In this document: piece by piece, positions 18,330 to 28,750 of the stretch
Position numbering within the stretch: position 1 is the stretch's first letter
How the letters are laid out: every line of letters starts with the position of its first letter
Source of the DNA: Haplomitrium mnioides
Taxonomy: Eukaryota; Marchantiophyta; Haplomitriopsida; Calobryales
Length of the DNA: 28,769 nucleotides
Assembly (NCBI GenBank): GCA_049999725.1
Contig: JBNGIS010016142.1
Span: 1-28,769, forward strand
Reading direction: 5' to 3'
Notes under the pieces: generated by a model
Told to the model about the DNA's origin: nothing
Databases searched by the model: none
Seen by the model: only the letters and a program-made list of their open reading frames with translations
Program-made: the position numbers and the translations under genes

Positions 18330-18961
18330 TTAGTCTTGGACTAGAAATCTGAAAGTTGGGTTGACAAAGGACACATCGTGAAAGAGTTCATGAATATCTT
18401 GCACCATTGGAATGGTTGAGTTAGAATACAATGAAAGCACCACTCTCTTGTCAAGCGAGCCTATTGTCAATGTGCTTACTACAAAATCTAGTTGTGCATG
18501 ACTGTGCTTGAGCCAAGGGTGACCAAGGAGAAGAGAATGTTGGTTTCGTTGTAACGTGTTGACCACAATGTAGTGTACCAAATATTTTTGGTTCGTAAAG
18601 AGAGTTGGAATGTTTCAAAGAATGCCAAGGGGGAAATTTCTTGACTGTCAGCTAGGCAAAGTAGGACAAAAGACTTCTGCAATGCCAAAGAAGGATAGTC
18701 GATATACTCAATAGTGGATTCAATCATGATGTTGATTACTAAGCCAATATCTAAATGTGCTTCAGGAATCAAAATGTTGTCTATGAAGACTAACGTTGCA
18801 GGCATGTTGGGATCACAAAGAGAAACTATCTGAACAATGGCATTATCTGGGACAGTAAAATTGAGATGTTGTTGGTCTTTTTCCGCATGGCAATCCAACT
18901 CGAGTAGGTAGGTAGGAAGGAGTTGGCTAGATGGGTCTAGAGAGAAGGGGAGTCTCTGCAA
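18330..18961 (-). pseudogene. gypsy protease region, broken
   Basis: Two overlapping minus frames (18961-18488 and 18581-18330) form one decayed domain. IDNILIPEAHLDIGLVINIM (about 18785-18725) is in the position of the retropepsin active site, with the catalytic D(S/T)G-type triplet degraded to DIG. SLLLGHPWLKHSHAQLDF (about 18530-18475) matches the LLGRPWL...D signature that ends plant gypsy proteases. It sits just upstream of the RT, as expected. A frame change near 18560 is needed to join the two halves. Confidence 0.75.
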
Positions 18962-20220
18962 TCTAGAGTTGAGTTGCCACGTTCAAAGGAGATTCACAAG
19001 CTTAGCTTTGCAATGTGGGATAACAAGAGCCTTTCTCAAGTCTTGGTAAATGGATGCTTGCACTTTCAATATATGCTGAAAGTTATGTTTGCTGGTCGGG
19101 AGGCCATATCCTTAAAAAAATTGTAATCGGATACTCCGACAACTTTTGAGCATTGGGCCTGCAAACACATGGTAGCTCGGAAGCATTATCTAAAGTTGGG
19201 ATAGGAGCAGCAGGGAAAAAAGGACTTGGCAATGATGAAATCAACTATAGGTGCACATCTGTAGAAGGTAAAAGTCTAACATCTGATGGAGAAGAGGAAG
19301 GATTGCCCTCTCGGATGATCAAAGGAGGAGCGTACGCATCACAAGATGCAAAATGGAGATTGGGTAGAATAGAGAGAGGAATACCTGCATGAGCCGAAGT
19401 CAAAAGCTAGAAGCTGATTTCCTCAACAAAAAGTTACATTCATGGGAACCACTTAAATTTGATGAAGATTTTGCACTAGCTGTGGGTTTGTATTCTACGA
19501 CAATTTGAGAATTGGCCCTTGGTCTGGAATTGCAACCTGCATTGATGTTGGATCGAACGGGTGGGGCTAAGGAAATAGAGGTTGCTAACCAGCCAAAGCT
19601 TGACATAGGCTGATGTAGCTCATAGTACATGATTTGAGGAGGAGGAGGAGGAGCATTATAAGAAGATTGTTGCTTTTACAAAGAATTGGATTGATTGTAC
19701 CAAGGTTGATACTAGCAATGTTGCTAATACTGATTGTGTGGGTGCTGGGTCGGTCATTGATTGTGACCATGATAATACTTTTGTATATGCGGATGAAGAT
19801 GATCATGGGCGTTGTGGTCGATTTGGTTGTAATTGTAGCAACTCTAGCCTTGAGCTAGACAGATGGGTTGCTACTAATAACTAGCATGCTACAATGAATA
19901 CTGTTGTTGGTACATTGGCATAGGAGTCTGATACAACAAGGGAGGCTCAGGCTCATGCGCTTGTAGGATAGGCTGGGCATGTTGCACAATAGTTTGGTTG
20001 ACCTCTAGAGCCACTTGAATAGCTGTTGCTTTAAGTCTTTGCCAAACAAGGCAAACGTTGCTCACATGATTGGAGGATAGTAAAATACAACACCAAGAAA
20101 TTGAAACACGCCTCAAGGGGAAAATACGACTTGCTACAATAGATCCACCATACATTCGAGGTAAACAAAGGAAGAGTTTTGACTAGACTAGAACTCACCG
20201 TTTGAAGTTTCAATGTAGCA
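18962..20220 (-). pseudogene. probable gypsy gag C-terminal region, degraded
   Basis: The minus frames here are low-complexity and rich in Pro, Gln, Tyr and Asn: TPMPMYQQQYSL near 19890, then a Tyr/His/Asn/Gln-rich stretch and PPPPPQIMYYELHQPMSSFGW near 19600. This resembles the disordered tail of plant gypsy gag proteins, and the position directly before the protease fits. No zinc knuckle is visible. Many stops and frame changes are present. The call rests mostly on position and composition. Confidence 0.45.
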
Positions 20221-22560
20221 ATCTGGCAACATTGGAGTTTTGGGTTTGGAAAAAAATGGGGAAAGAGACTTGGCGCGTGTGGGGTTTTAGGGTGCCCTTA
20301 AAGAAAAAAGAGTTTTCCCCCCTCGAGGGCTTCTTGGGCGCTGCGTAACGATAAGTCTTGGTTGCGGCGCAGTTGTGGGCCCTCTCTCCTCTCTTGTTCT
20401 TGTTTTTCTTGTGCGCGGCGCCATCGAGGATCTTTAGGGCTCCAAGAATTCTGCGTGGGAGAGAGAGACGTCGTAGTGGAACATGGGATTATATTTTTGG
20501 GTTGCACATGAGGAGATACATACAGGCTGGTGGTGCATGAAGTTAAGAAAGGGGAAGTTGAATGTGTTCGTGATGGAGGGAATTCGGGCTGACAAGGGTG
20601 CTTGTGGAAATTTGTCACTGATTCTAAGATGAACGAAAGCAGTACGGGGCGATTTCTGCGATGGCTTTCTGCTTCTCTGATGCACGCTGCTATTGGCGAG
20701 AAGAGAGGATGAGCTTCATTGCATGTATGTTTTGGGAAGGCGGAATGGTGCAGGCATAGCAGCAATGCAAACAATGAGCGCAAAGGTCAAGAACGGGGTA
20801 TTGCATCCAAGACATGAATCTAGAGGGTCGTATGGAGAAAGGGTCCTACAAAGAAGAATGGTAAAATTTTCAATGGAGGACTCTCACGTTTGGGTCTGAT
20901 GCGCTCTCTCTGAGATGAAGTACATGGTAGAGAGGGAGCGTTCCATTGAAGGAGGTGTTGTGGTGTACATGGGTCCCTTCGAGAGAGAACACCGATTTAC
21001 CATACAAGGAAACGGGGTGACATAAAGCATGAGATTGGACTATGAGAAGCCTGCTGGCCTCTGCATGGGTAGCTGCCTCTGCTAGTCGGGCTATGTATTC
21101 AACTCGACAAGATCATCGTGTCGAGTTGGTGGAAGAGAGAGAAGCTAGAATTGATGTCCAGGGAGAATGGAATTGGTATTTGAAAACAAATCAAGAGTGG
21201 AAGGAGGAGCTATGAAGGGATCACGAAATCAAGAAAAAAACATGGAGCGGGAAATATAGGGACTTGAGTCGGATGCAGGGGTCAAGAAGAGATGTTGTAA
21301 TGAAAGGAGGGGCGTTTGAGTGTGGCTGCTTGACAAAACTCTGACATATAGAAGGTTGCTCTTGAGGGTATAAGCCAAATTCGTCGAAGGTGCCTGGGTG
21401 GAACCATGTATAGTTGAGATCTTCTCCCTTGAAGACCCTGAAGCGAGATGAGGTTCTAGCTCAAAAGCAACCGAGGCTGGAATTCCCACCAGCGGTCATA
21501 ATTCGGGACCGGCGCCTTCACAACAATCAAGAGCAGGCCGAACACGTACCATACAGGGTGACATGGCAATTTCAGTAAGGAAACATCGGTTGCGGGAGTG
21601 TGGACAGAAGAGGCCCAAGACTAGGATGTGAATCAAATGTTGCATGCAGGCGGTGCTGAAGTGGAGACGGGAGACATTTTTTGGAAATTGATTGGGAGGC
21701 AAGAAAATCCTTATTGTGAAATTGAGAACAGGATGCATGAATGACGACGGAGCTCACAGAGGAGAATGTCAACTGAAATTAGATCAAAGTTGGGTCGACA
21801 GGAACCCATGAGCGACATCTAGGGTGAGGTCACCCCTGGACATCAACCAGGTGTTGTGGGCGATGGACATTCCTTGCTTAGACGGGAATGGACGCATCGT
21901 TCTCCGGAGCCTTGTTAGAGAGGCGATGGGTCTTGGAGTCCAACATTCACGCAGCCTATGTTCTAAACAGAGCCGAGTCATATTCTCGGAAGGGAGACCA
22001 TGGAAATAGACAGTCCCCTGTTGCCCGTGACCCATTCAAAAAAGTAAAAGGTGATTGTTGGGAAAATTAATGATGGATCGTCTGGAGGAGTTTAACGGGA
22101 TGAACACTGAGGATAGTAGTTAAGTGGACAGTAGTTAAGTGGACGGAAGTAGTAGGTAGGGAGGAACACTGAACTGAAAAAAAAAAACAATGGTGGTAGC
22201 GAAGGCTTTTCGGGAAAACAGAGTGGAGTTGGTATGAGTGGTGAAATTGGAAAGGGGTATGGACAGGAGGAAAGAACAAAGAGTCTGGTGGGAGTGAAGT
22301 TATAAAATAGAAGGAAAATACCAGTGGAAGAATGGGTGGTGGGTGTTGATATGATGCTCCAAAAAGAGGTTTGCTGACTCCATATGGGAAGATACACTCC
22401 ACATGGGTTCCGGGGCTGGTCGCTAAGGTAAACAAAAAATTGTTTATGTGTGTATGTTTCGTGCGCGTGAGTATTGTGTTTGTTGTCTTCGATTCTTTAT
22501 GACAGTTTGTGGGGTGTATTAGGTGAGGTATTAGCATAGTAAGCCCTGTGAGGAGTGGTT
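20221..22560. other. unassigned segment with higher GC content
   Basis: This stretch is visibly richer in G and C than its neighbours (for example GCGCGGCGCCATCG near 20413) and shows no match to the rest of the window. The minus frames at 20298-20783, 21229-21489 and 22067-22537 are Ser/Pro/Thr-rich with no recognisable domain. It lies where gypsy gag or leader should be, so it could be an inserted element or a retrotransposon leader. A 16-bp duplication (AGTAGTTAAGTGGACR) occurs near 22111-22145. Confidence 0.45.
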
Positions 22561-22899
22561 AGTTTGTGTCTGAAAGCACCTGAGAGGTTCATGGAATTCC
22601 CTTATCCCTGGAGTCCGAGAGGGGATCAGAGTTTCAGAAGTGATGGTTGGGATGCAATGATCTGATGATCTGAGTAGATTCTATATTGGTTATCTTCAAA
22701 GATACTCATGAGTAAAGTGCTATTTCAGTATTTGTAAATGCAAGTATGTGTCGTATATGCTTATAGGTTGGATGTGGTCCTTTCCAAATTACAACATATA
22801 AAATCATACGCTTTTGGTTTATTTCAATTCTGTTATGGGTGACTATTCCTGAGCCAAAAGACCAACCAGCACGCCATAAGTTGTTTGCAGGTCCTAAGT

Positions 22900-23073
22900 C
22901 GATCATAGGGGAAAGAAGCACCCTCACGATCCCTTGTGTCCTGGTGGACTTCACTACCACCACAACCAAGTGTAACCTGTGATAGCCCGATCCTAGGGGA
23001 AGAAGCACCCTCACGGTCCATTGTGTCCTAGTGGACTTCACTACCATCACGATCGAGAGTAATCCTAGATAGC
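22900..23073. repeat. tandem duplication, about 87-bp unit
   Basis: Two units (22900-22987 and 22988-23073) share CGATCMTAGGGG, AAGAAGCACCCTCACG, TTGTGTCCTRGTGGACTTC and ACTACCAYCAC with few changes. A third unit starts at 23074 (CGATCA) but diverges at once. Confidence 0.85.
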
Positions 23074-23809
23074 CCGATCAGCGGGAGTCTTTACCTTGTT
23101 CCAACCCAGTGACTTAGACCCAGAAGTTAGGCATTACTATACTACAAACACAAACCAATCTGAACCGAAAATCAGGGCTCCTCTCCCTATGCTCTGAACT
23201 TCAAGACCTAACACACAGCTAGAGGTAAGAATCCGTTCATATGAGTGTTCACATTGACATGATCTATAGTCATCTAGCCTATGAATTTCTGACATGAATA
23301 TTGAGATGGTTGGGTGGGAAGAAAAACCATGGTGATAGGAGCTGTAACGAGGTTGGAAGAGGCAAACAGCTTTGGCAACTCAAACAATATAGATGGCTTG
23401 GGAGACGCCATAGGTTCTAGCGGAGAAGGAGGAGGGACTAGGACAGATTGATGCAAATAACATTCAAATCGAGTAGAGGGAATGAAGGGTTACTTCATAC
23501 ATAGACACGAAGTAAGATGTGTTTTGAGCAGCAGATGTCAGAACATGAATTGTCCTTTTAGTGCCATGGAAGAATGGGGGGAGAATAGAAGCAACAAGCA
23601 AGTCTAGCCTTTGGCTGCAATAGTAATGGGAAGAAATAGAGTGTGGCACTAGTAGAAAAATTAGCAAGAAACTAACATCAGTGCCGAAACTATAAGCTAG
23701 TGTGTGGTTGGATACTACGGAACCAATGGATTTTGGTGTTTTTGGTTTTCTATTTTTTCAGTAGAGGAGAAAAGGAATTGATGGGGCAATGCAGATCGAG
23801 TGCAAGTAG

Positions 23810-24060
23810 AAGGGAGGCTATCGCAATGTTGAGAAAGAGAAGCTAGTGCAAATTTGAGCAAAGGAGGCTATTGCAATGTGGAGGAAGGGAGGCTACCTCA
23901 ATCTTGAGCAAGAAGGCTATCACAATTTTCAGTAAGGCAATATCGAACACAAGGCACAAAAAGAGACGGCTAACGCAATTCAAGGAGAGCTACCACAATC
24001 TTTTAGCAAGCTAACGCAATATCTAGGAAAGCTAATGCAATTTCTATGAAGGCAAGAACA
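23810..24060. repeat. degenerate minisatellite, 20-26-bp unit
   Basis: About ten units resemble AGGCTATCGCAATGTTGAGCAAAG, with the GCTA..GCAAT core best preserved. Unit length varies from about 20 to 26 bp. It lies in the leader interval of the gypsy element. Confidence 0.75.
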
Positions 24061-24153
24061 AAGCAATAACAACAAGTGAGGCATCTAAAACCAATGATAT
24101 ATGGTACAATCAAAGCAAGGCAATTTGGACAATTGTTGGAGAGAGGAAGTAAG

Positions 24154-24470
24154 TCACAGACGTTCATGAGTTATGGTTGGGATATCTTCAAAACCTAGAG
24201 TGTCCAAAGGAATCTTAGTGGCCAACCACCACATGGTGTCTACTACTTCTAACCACATGCAATACATGAACAAAGTCAGATCCATGTTACACGCATCCAC
24301 CATTTTGGTATAGGACAACATTTCAAATAGTGGCACTTCAATGGGACAAAGGATTGGGCAACTAAAATTTGATATGAGCGGGGAATGAGGCAACAACAAT
24401 TCATAGGAGGCATGGGAAGAGGCAACGGCAAAGGCATAGTGCAATGTGGGTGCAATGAGGCGAAGGAAGG
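24154..24470 (-). other. gypsy leader/5' region with an open frame
   Basis: Immediately downstream of the primer-binding site the minus strand is open over 24444-24154 (96 codons, starting MHYAFAVASS). No gag motif is recognisable, so it could be the leader or an eroded gag start. Confidence 0.4.
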
Positions 24471-24483
24471 GGCAACGACGCCA
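24471..24483 (-). promoter_or_regulatory. primer-binding site complementary to tRNA-Asp
   Basis: On the minus strand TGGCGTCGTTGCC follows the LTR end after one base. The 3' end of plant tRNA-Asp, GGCAACGGCGCCA, would pair with it at 12 of 13 positions. This fixes the orientation of the element and marks LTR II as its 5' LTR. Confidence 0.75.
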
Positions 24484-24484
24484 C

Positions 24485-26084
24485 TATTTCACTAAGATAG
24501 GATAGATATAAGGGGAGGAATCCACTCCTTAGTGTGAAAAGGGGAATCAAAAGGTCAGGGGGGATGTCATAGCAACAATGCTTGTAGTATAGTTGTAATG
24601 TGAATCAGGCAAGGGTTGCAATATAGTGGAATGTAGCTGCACTACTACTGTAGTATAGTGGTGAGAGGGATGCACGGTAGATGCTTGAGATGAGTTACGG
24701 AAACACTAGTGGGGAGTAATCACGTGAGTGGCAAGATTGAGGTAAGAAGCTAGGATCATGACGACAGGAAATATGAGATCTGAAATGTTGTAGGGTTCCA
24801 CTAGCAAACCAAGAGAATGTGAGAATGATCAGAACTATGGATTTTTCAGGTTGAGGTCGATTCTATATAGATAAGTAGACGCAGAAGCTAACTCGTAAAT
24901 ATTTGACAGTCTTGGAGATGAAAAGCAAGAGAGAGGTATATGAAGAAAGTTCTAATAGTGTCTAAGTGAAGGTTAGGAAGGGTGTATGATATTAGTAATT
25001 GGGTTCTAAATGCTAAGTCTGATAGAGGTCTAAATGGTGCATTCATTAGATCAGATCGGGATCTAAGATTCTTTAGATACGAAATATATAGTACGAGTTG
25101 TCCGAGGCAATGGTCAAACTACCCCCATTGAAAATAGCATTGGGCAGCGTTATACTGGCGGTCAGAGCTAAGGGACTAATAGTTAACAGGAAGGACTGGT
25201 TTGTGGATTCAAATCGCTCTAACTTATCAAGTGCTAAGGACAAGGATCAGACCATACGTTTGGGTCAGAGATCTATCAAAATGACGTCACAAGTATGGCT
25301 TGTTGGACACAACATTCCAACTTCCTAGCTGAAAATAGTGTTGGAAGGTAGGAAGGGATTGGGAAAGGGGACGAACCTATGTCTAATGGCTTGAACTCAT
25401 GGGTAAGGACTATGTCAATAAGAAGCAACTCCAAATGTGTGGCATCATGGGTTTCCAACAACCTTAGATGGTTACTATGATAGGATAGGAGAGGGATGTC
25501 CTACAAGTAATCTAAAAGTCCATTGGGCTTATGTGGCCATCAACTTGAGTTAAGCTGAGGGAAGCATCTACACTACGAACGAGCTGACCTAGGTTGGTTA
25601 ATCCATTTCAAGACTGGAGCTGATGTTTTTGCATCTCATGAGATACAATGGACTGCATATAAAGAACTTTTGGAAGGGGCTTAAGAATCAGATGGGATAC
25701 TAATAAAAAAACTACTTGTCCACTTCTTGAAGGAAAGATTACTTGAGCACAAGGATATGATCCTCAACGATTTATATTGTTAATCAGTAGGGTGAGATGC
25801 AACTTGACTATGCACTAGCACTTGATTGAGTGAAGTTGGGATAGCATACTATTAACAAACCTACACATACAGACAATTCAATACAATGCAAACTATAAAG
25901 GCAAAACTTTTCACTTTATATGTTAGGTCAGAAGTCTTCCTCTCACTACTAGAATGAATCATATCAAGGCTATCTGTCAGCCTCTTGAACTATAGTATGA
26001 ATTCCTATTTCTCAGGTTTCGGATTGGAATGAGACTGTAACTCAAACTCGGATCTTTATGTTTGTTCAACTAACGTAAGAAACA
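24485..26084 (-). repeat. gypsy 5' LTR II (1600 bp)
   Basis: In element orientation it starts TGTTTCTTACG at 26084 and ends GAAATA at 24485 (GAAACA in LTR I), giving the usual TG...CA ends with a TGTTTC/GAAACA inverted terminus. A primer-binding site follows at 24483. It aligns throughout with LTR I. The start abuts the T copy B terminus without a spacer. The open frame at 25098-25328 is not preserved in LTR I. Confidence 0.82.
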
Positions 26085-26093
26085 GCCGCTACT

Positions 26094-26639
26094 GAGTTCA
26101 TGTTTCATTTGGCATTCACAAAAACCAAGTTTGAAAATTTAGCATCAAAAATCATGAATTTGACGCTAGTAATATTTTTTTTGCAAAAAAAATGTAACTT
26201 TTTACATCCAAATTGCTTGTTTCAAGTGCACAATATATTAAAAACAAATCTTCTTATGAGAATTTTATCAAAATTGGTACCACAATTTCTTCTTTAAAAA
26301 GGATGAGCATCACCAAACAGAATATATACTAAATGTACAAGAACTTTGTTGTTAAGTATTTTCAAAACTAATAATGATATTATTAATTTCCAAAATTGAT
26401 GAAAACATTCAAATTTTATAGGAAACATATTCAATCAAAAAAGACTTTTGGGAATGCAAGAGCTTTGAACCCTAGTCTTAAAGCTTATGCATGTAGGGGC
26501 TAGTAAAGCTCCTTTGCACTTGGAATGTTGAAGCTCGTGTGTGCACAGAATGTTGAAGCTCTTTCATGCAAAAACTTTGAACTATAACCCTAAAGTGTAG
26601 GTGCCAGAGGATTGTTGAAGCAAAAATGTGAAAAGACTG
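26094..26639. other. T left subterminal non-coding region, copy B
   Basis: This AT-rich sequence aligns with 6875-7385 in copy A, including the AATTTTATCAAAATT block and AAACATATTCAATCAAAAAAGA. Sequence change between copies is spread evenly with no protein-like pattern. Confidence 0.55.
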
Positions 26640-26830
26640 CTAAAGCCCATGCACACATGGACTAATGAAGCCCATGCATGTTTGGTTTGCTAAGTCCTAT
26701 GCATGTATGGACAACTAAAGCCCACATGTGCAAAGACAACTAAATCTTATGCGCATATGGATAACTATAGCCCAAGTGAGCATGGACTATTAAGTACTTG
26801 GACGCAGGGACTACCAAAGCTCTTATAGGC
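26640..26830. repeat. palindromic array, about 25-26-bp unit (copy B)
   Basis: Units resemble AAAGCCCATGCATGTATGGACAACT: for example AAAGCCCATGCACACATGGACTAATG, GAAGCCCATGCATGTTTGG and AAATCTTATGCGCATATGGATAACT. It is the counterpart of 7390-7570 but better preserved. The minus frame at 26740-26961 overlaps it and is not a gene. Confidence 0.8.
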
Positions 26831-27085
26831 AAGGATTGCAAAAACTCATGATTGAAGAAAACTTGTACATAAATCAAAATAAAAAGAAAGGGAGCTTCCA
26901 TGCTAGCATAAACTTTGTTGCTAATTTTTACGAAAACCAATACGTTTTGTTCAAAAATCATTTTGCAAAGGAAATTGAATTGTCAAGAAAATACTTCACA
27001 AAATTTGATTTGGAATGCAACAAGAATGAAGACCAATCTAATAATATTTTGTGAAAAAAATACTTCATTATTTTCAAAAAATACA

Positions 27086-28390
27086 TCAGCGTAATGCTAT
27101 AGCTTCAGCCATATCCTCTTGAGGAGGAATAGTCTCATCTAAATCAACTGGAAGTGAAGCTTTGACATGTGAAGCTGATAGAGAATCTTGCCTAGACTTT
27201 CCAGTCCTAGAAATCGAAATAGAACTATCAGATGCACCAGTAGCACCAGGAAGAACATGGTCATTGTAGTATGCATAGACAATCTATGAATTTGTCACAT
27301 CATATGGCAAAAAAACCATCGTAAAAAATCTCTAGAGAATATAGATAGACTAAGTCTATCATATTCAACGACGATGCAATTTTGTATCAACTTCAAAGCG
27401 CAAACAAGACTTGTGTTGGACCTAGAGCAAAGATCTAAGATCCAATCTTGCTCTGTTGAAAAATGGTCAATAAAAAAGTTATACAAAAGCCTTAGGCTTT
27501 TGGAAAACATTCACATAAGCATCATCTCTTGGATGTTTGAACTTTGTCGAAATAGTTGGGGAGCTGAAAACACTCCATATAATTTGTCAAAGGCGTCCGC
27601 TTGCATCATCAAATTGCAAGTTGAAGAGCTTCATGCTTTGCTTGCCCTCTTTGGTCCAGTAGCCCATAGTCTAGTACTCGTAGGCATGATCGATTCCGAG
27701 ACTACCCGAATGATGAATATTGTTTTTGTTCTTGTAGTGATAAACACAAACACACAATACAAAAGAAAGAAAGTAAAGGAAAAATAAAATAGATAAACTA
27801 AAATATCAAAAAAAAAAATACAACTTACCAGACGCCACGATTGATGGCATAGCAAACCTCCAAAAGAGCATCCTCGACAATGCCAAATTTTTTAGAAGAA
27901 TGGATGATAACAAAAGACCAAAAATCCACAGTTGTAATAGCTGCAAAAAAAGAAACCATGTCAAAAAGGTCATCCTTAGTGAAGGGTTCGAAATCATCAT
28001 GCTTGCATTCCTAAAGGTTATAGTTGTAAGGAATATTAGCAACAACTAGAGTGAAACATCTAAGTTTCATTAATCCCTTCAATTATCAAGCATTAGCCTC
28101 CCCGTGGACTTGATAAAATGCCACGTTGAGTCCATTAAAATATGACATTAAGTCCTCATCTTGCTCTTCTAGCCCTCCTTCGGTTACTACCTTGCCTTCC
28201 ACTCTCATACTTTCTGGCAGTGGAGCAAAAAAGCAAGGGGGTAAGAGACAAGAGTCTGAGCTTGGTCTTCATTTGTAGAGGCTTCTTCGGGCTCCTATTT
28301 CTTTTGCCCTTTAACAACGGCCGTCAATTTTTTAGTCAGCTCATGTTTGAACGTTTTGTCTCTATGTACATAGCACGGAAAGACAAGTTA
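27086..28390 (-). pseudogene. DNA methyltransferase part of the ParB-methyltransferase gene, broken (copy B)
   Basis: Two exons are inferred: about 28390-27829 and 27730-27086, with the intron starting GTAAGTTG as in copy A. The first begins near a charged stretch, passes TLVSYPLAFLLHCQK, and carries motif IV NIPY (28037-28026) with FWSFVIIHSSKKFG and EDALLEVCYAI, more intact than in copy A. The second carries a GYWTKEGKQSMKLFNLQ stretch, FQKPKAF (motif X) and DWILDLCSRSNTS (motif I, DLCSRSNT at 27435-27412), where copy A has DLCSRFGT. Stops differ mostly from copy A: EY*TMG where A has YWTVG, and GRL*QII where A has GRPRQII. The tail ends DLDETIPPQEDMAEA then TGA at 27088-27086. Upstream ParB exons would lie beyond the intron array, outside the window. 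Confidence 0.75.
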
Positions 28391-28429
28391 GACAAGAAAG
28401 GCAAACAAAGACTTTGAGCCAAATGCACG

Positions 28430-28750
28430 CAAGGACTTAGTATCAAATCGAGCTTGGACTTGTGAGTCCATGCTCATAGGAACTCTACAGTCCTACGCGC
28501 AAAGGACTCTAAGGTTCATGCTTGCTTGGACTCTAGAGTCCAAATGTGCAAAGACTCTCAAGTCCAAGCTTGCTTGGACATTAAGTCCATGCATCCATAA
28601 ACCTTTGAGTCCATGCACGCTTGGAAATATGAGTCTAGGTGCGCAATTACTCTTGAGTCCATGCGGGCAACAACTCTTGAGTCTATGCGCGCAATGGCTC
28701 TCAAGTCTATGCGTGTATGGACTTGAGAGTCCATGCGCTTTGGGACTTGA
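28430..28750. repeat. palindromic array, 24-bp unit, in the gene intron (copy B)
   Basis: About twelve units follow AGTCCATGCGCGCATGGACTCTCA; those from 28600 to 28735 are the most regular, exactly 24 bp apart (AGTCTATGCGCGCAATGGCTCTCA, then AGTCTATGCGTGTATGGACTTGAG). Each is nearly self-complementary. The minus frame over 28558-28761 gives an eight-residue repeat (IDLRAIAR, IDSRVVAR, MDSRVIAH), a by-product of the 24-bp period. The position matches the intron array of copy A at 9160-9260. Confidence 0.85.

Larger units (their letters stand above)
22561..24153. other. unassigned region holding two tandem repeats
   Basis: Apart from the 87-bp duplication (22900-23073) and the minisatellite (23810-24060) no gene is recognisable. 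It probably belongs to the leader/gag interval of the minus-strand gypsy element or to something inserted in it. Confidence 0.4.

Noticed and set aside
18488-18961. A separate host gene of 157 codons
   Set aside because: Position upstream of the RT and the LLGHPWL signature in the overlapping frame show it to be the gypsy protease region.
20298-20783. 161-codon minus frame
   Set aside because: Ser/Pro/Arg-rich with no recognisable domain in GC-richer DNA, where long frames occur by chance.
22067-22537. 156-codon minus frame rich in Pro, Thr, His and Ser
   Set aside because: Low-complexity composition from a G-rich/T-rich strand bias, no motif, no second copy.
27374-27787. 137-codon plus-strand frame, partly similar to the frame at 8165-8458
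   Set aside because: Similarity between the copies comes from the minus-strand methyltransferase exon and intron. The minus strand carries the QKP and DLCS motifs, so the plus frame is a shadow.
28430-28750. Regular 24-bp palindromic units resembling a CRISPR array
   Set aside because: The whole unit repeats without unique spacers, there are no cas genes, and the context is eukaryotic transposon DNA. It is a tandem repeat.
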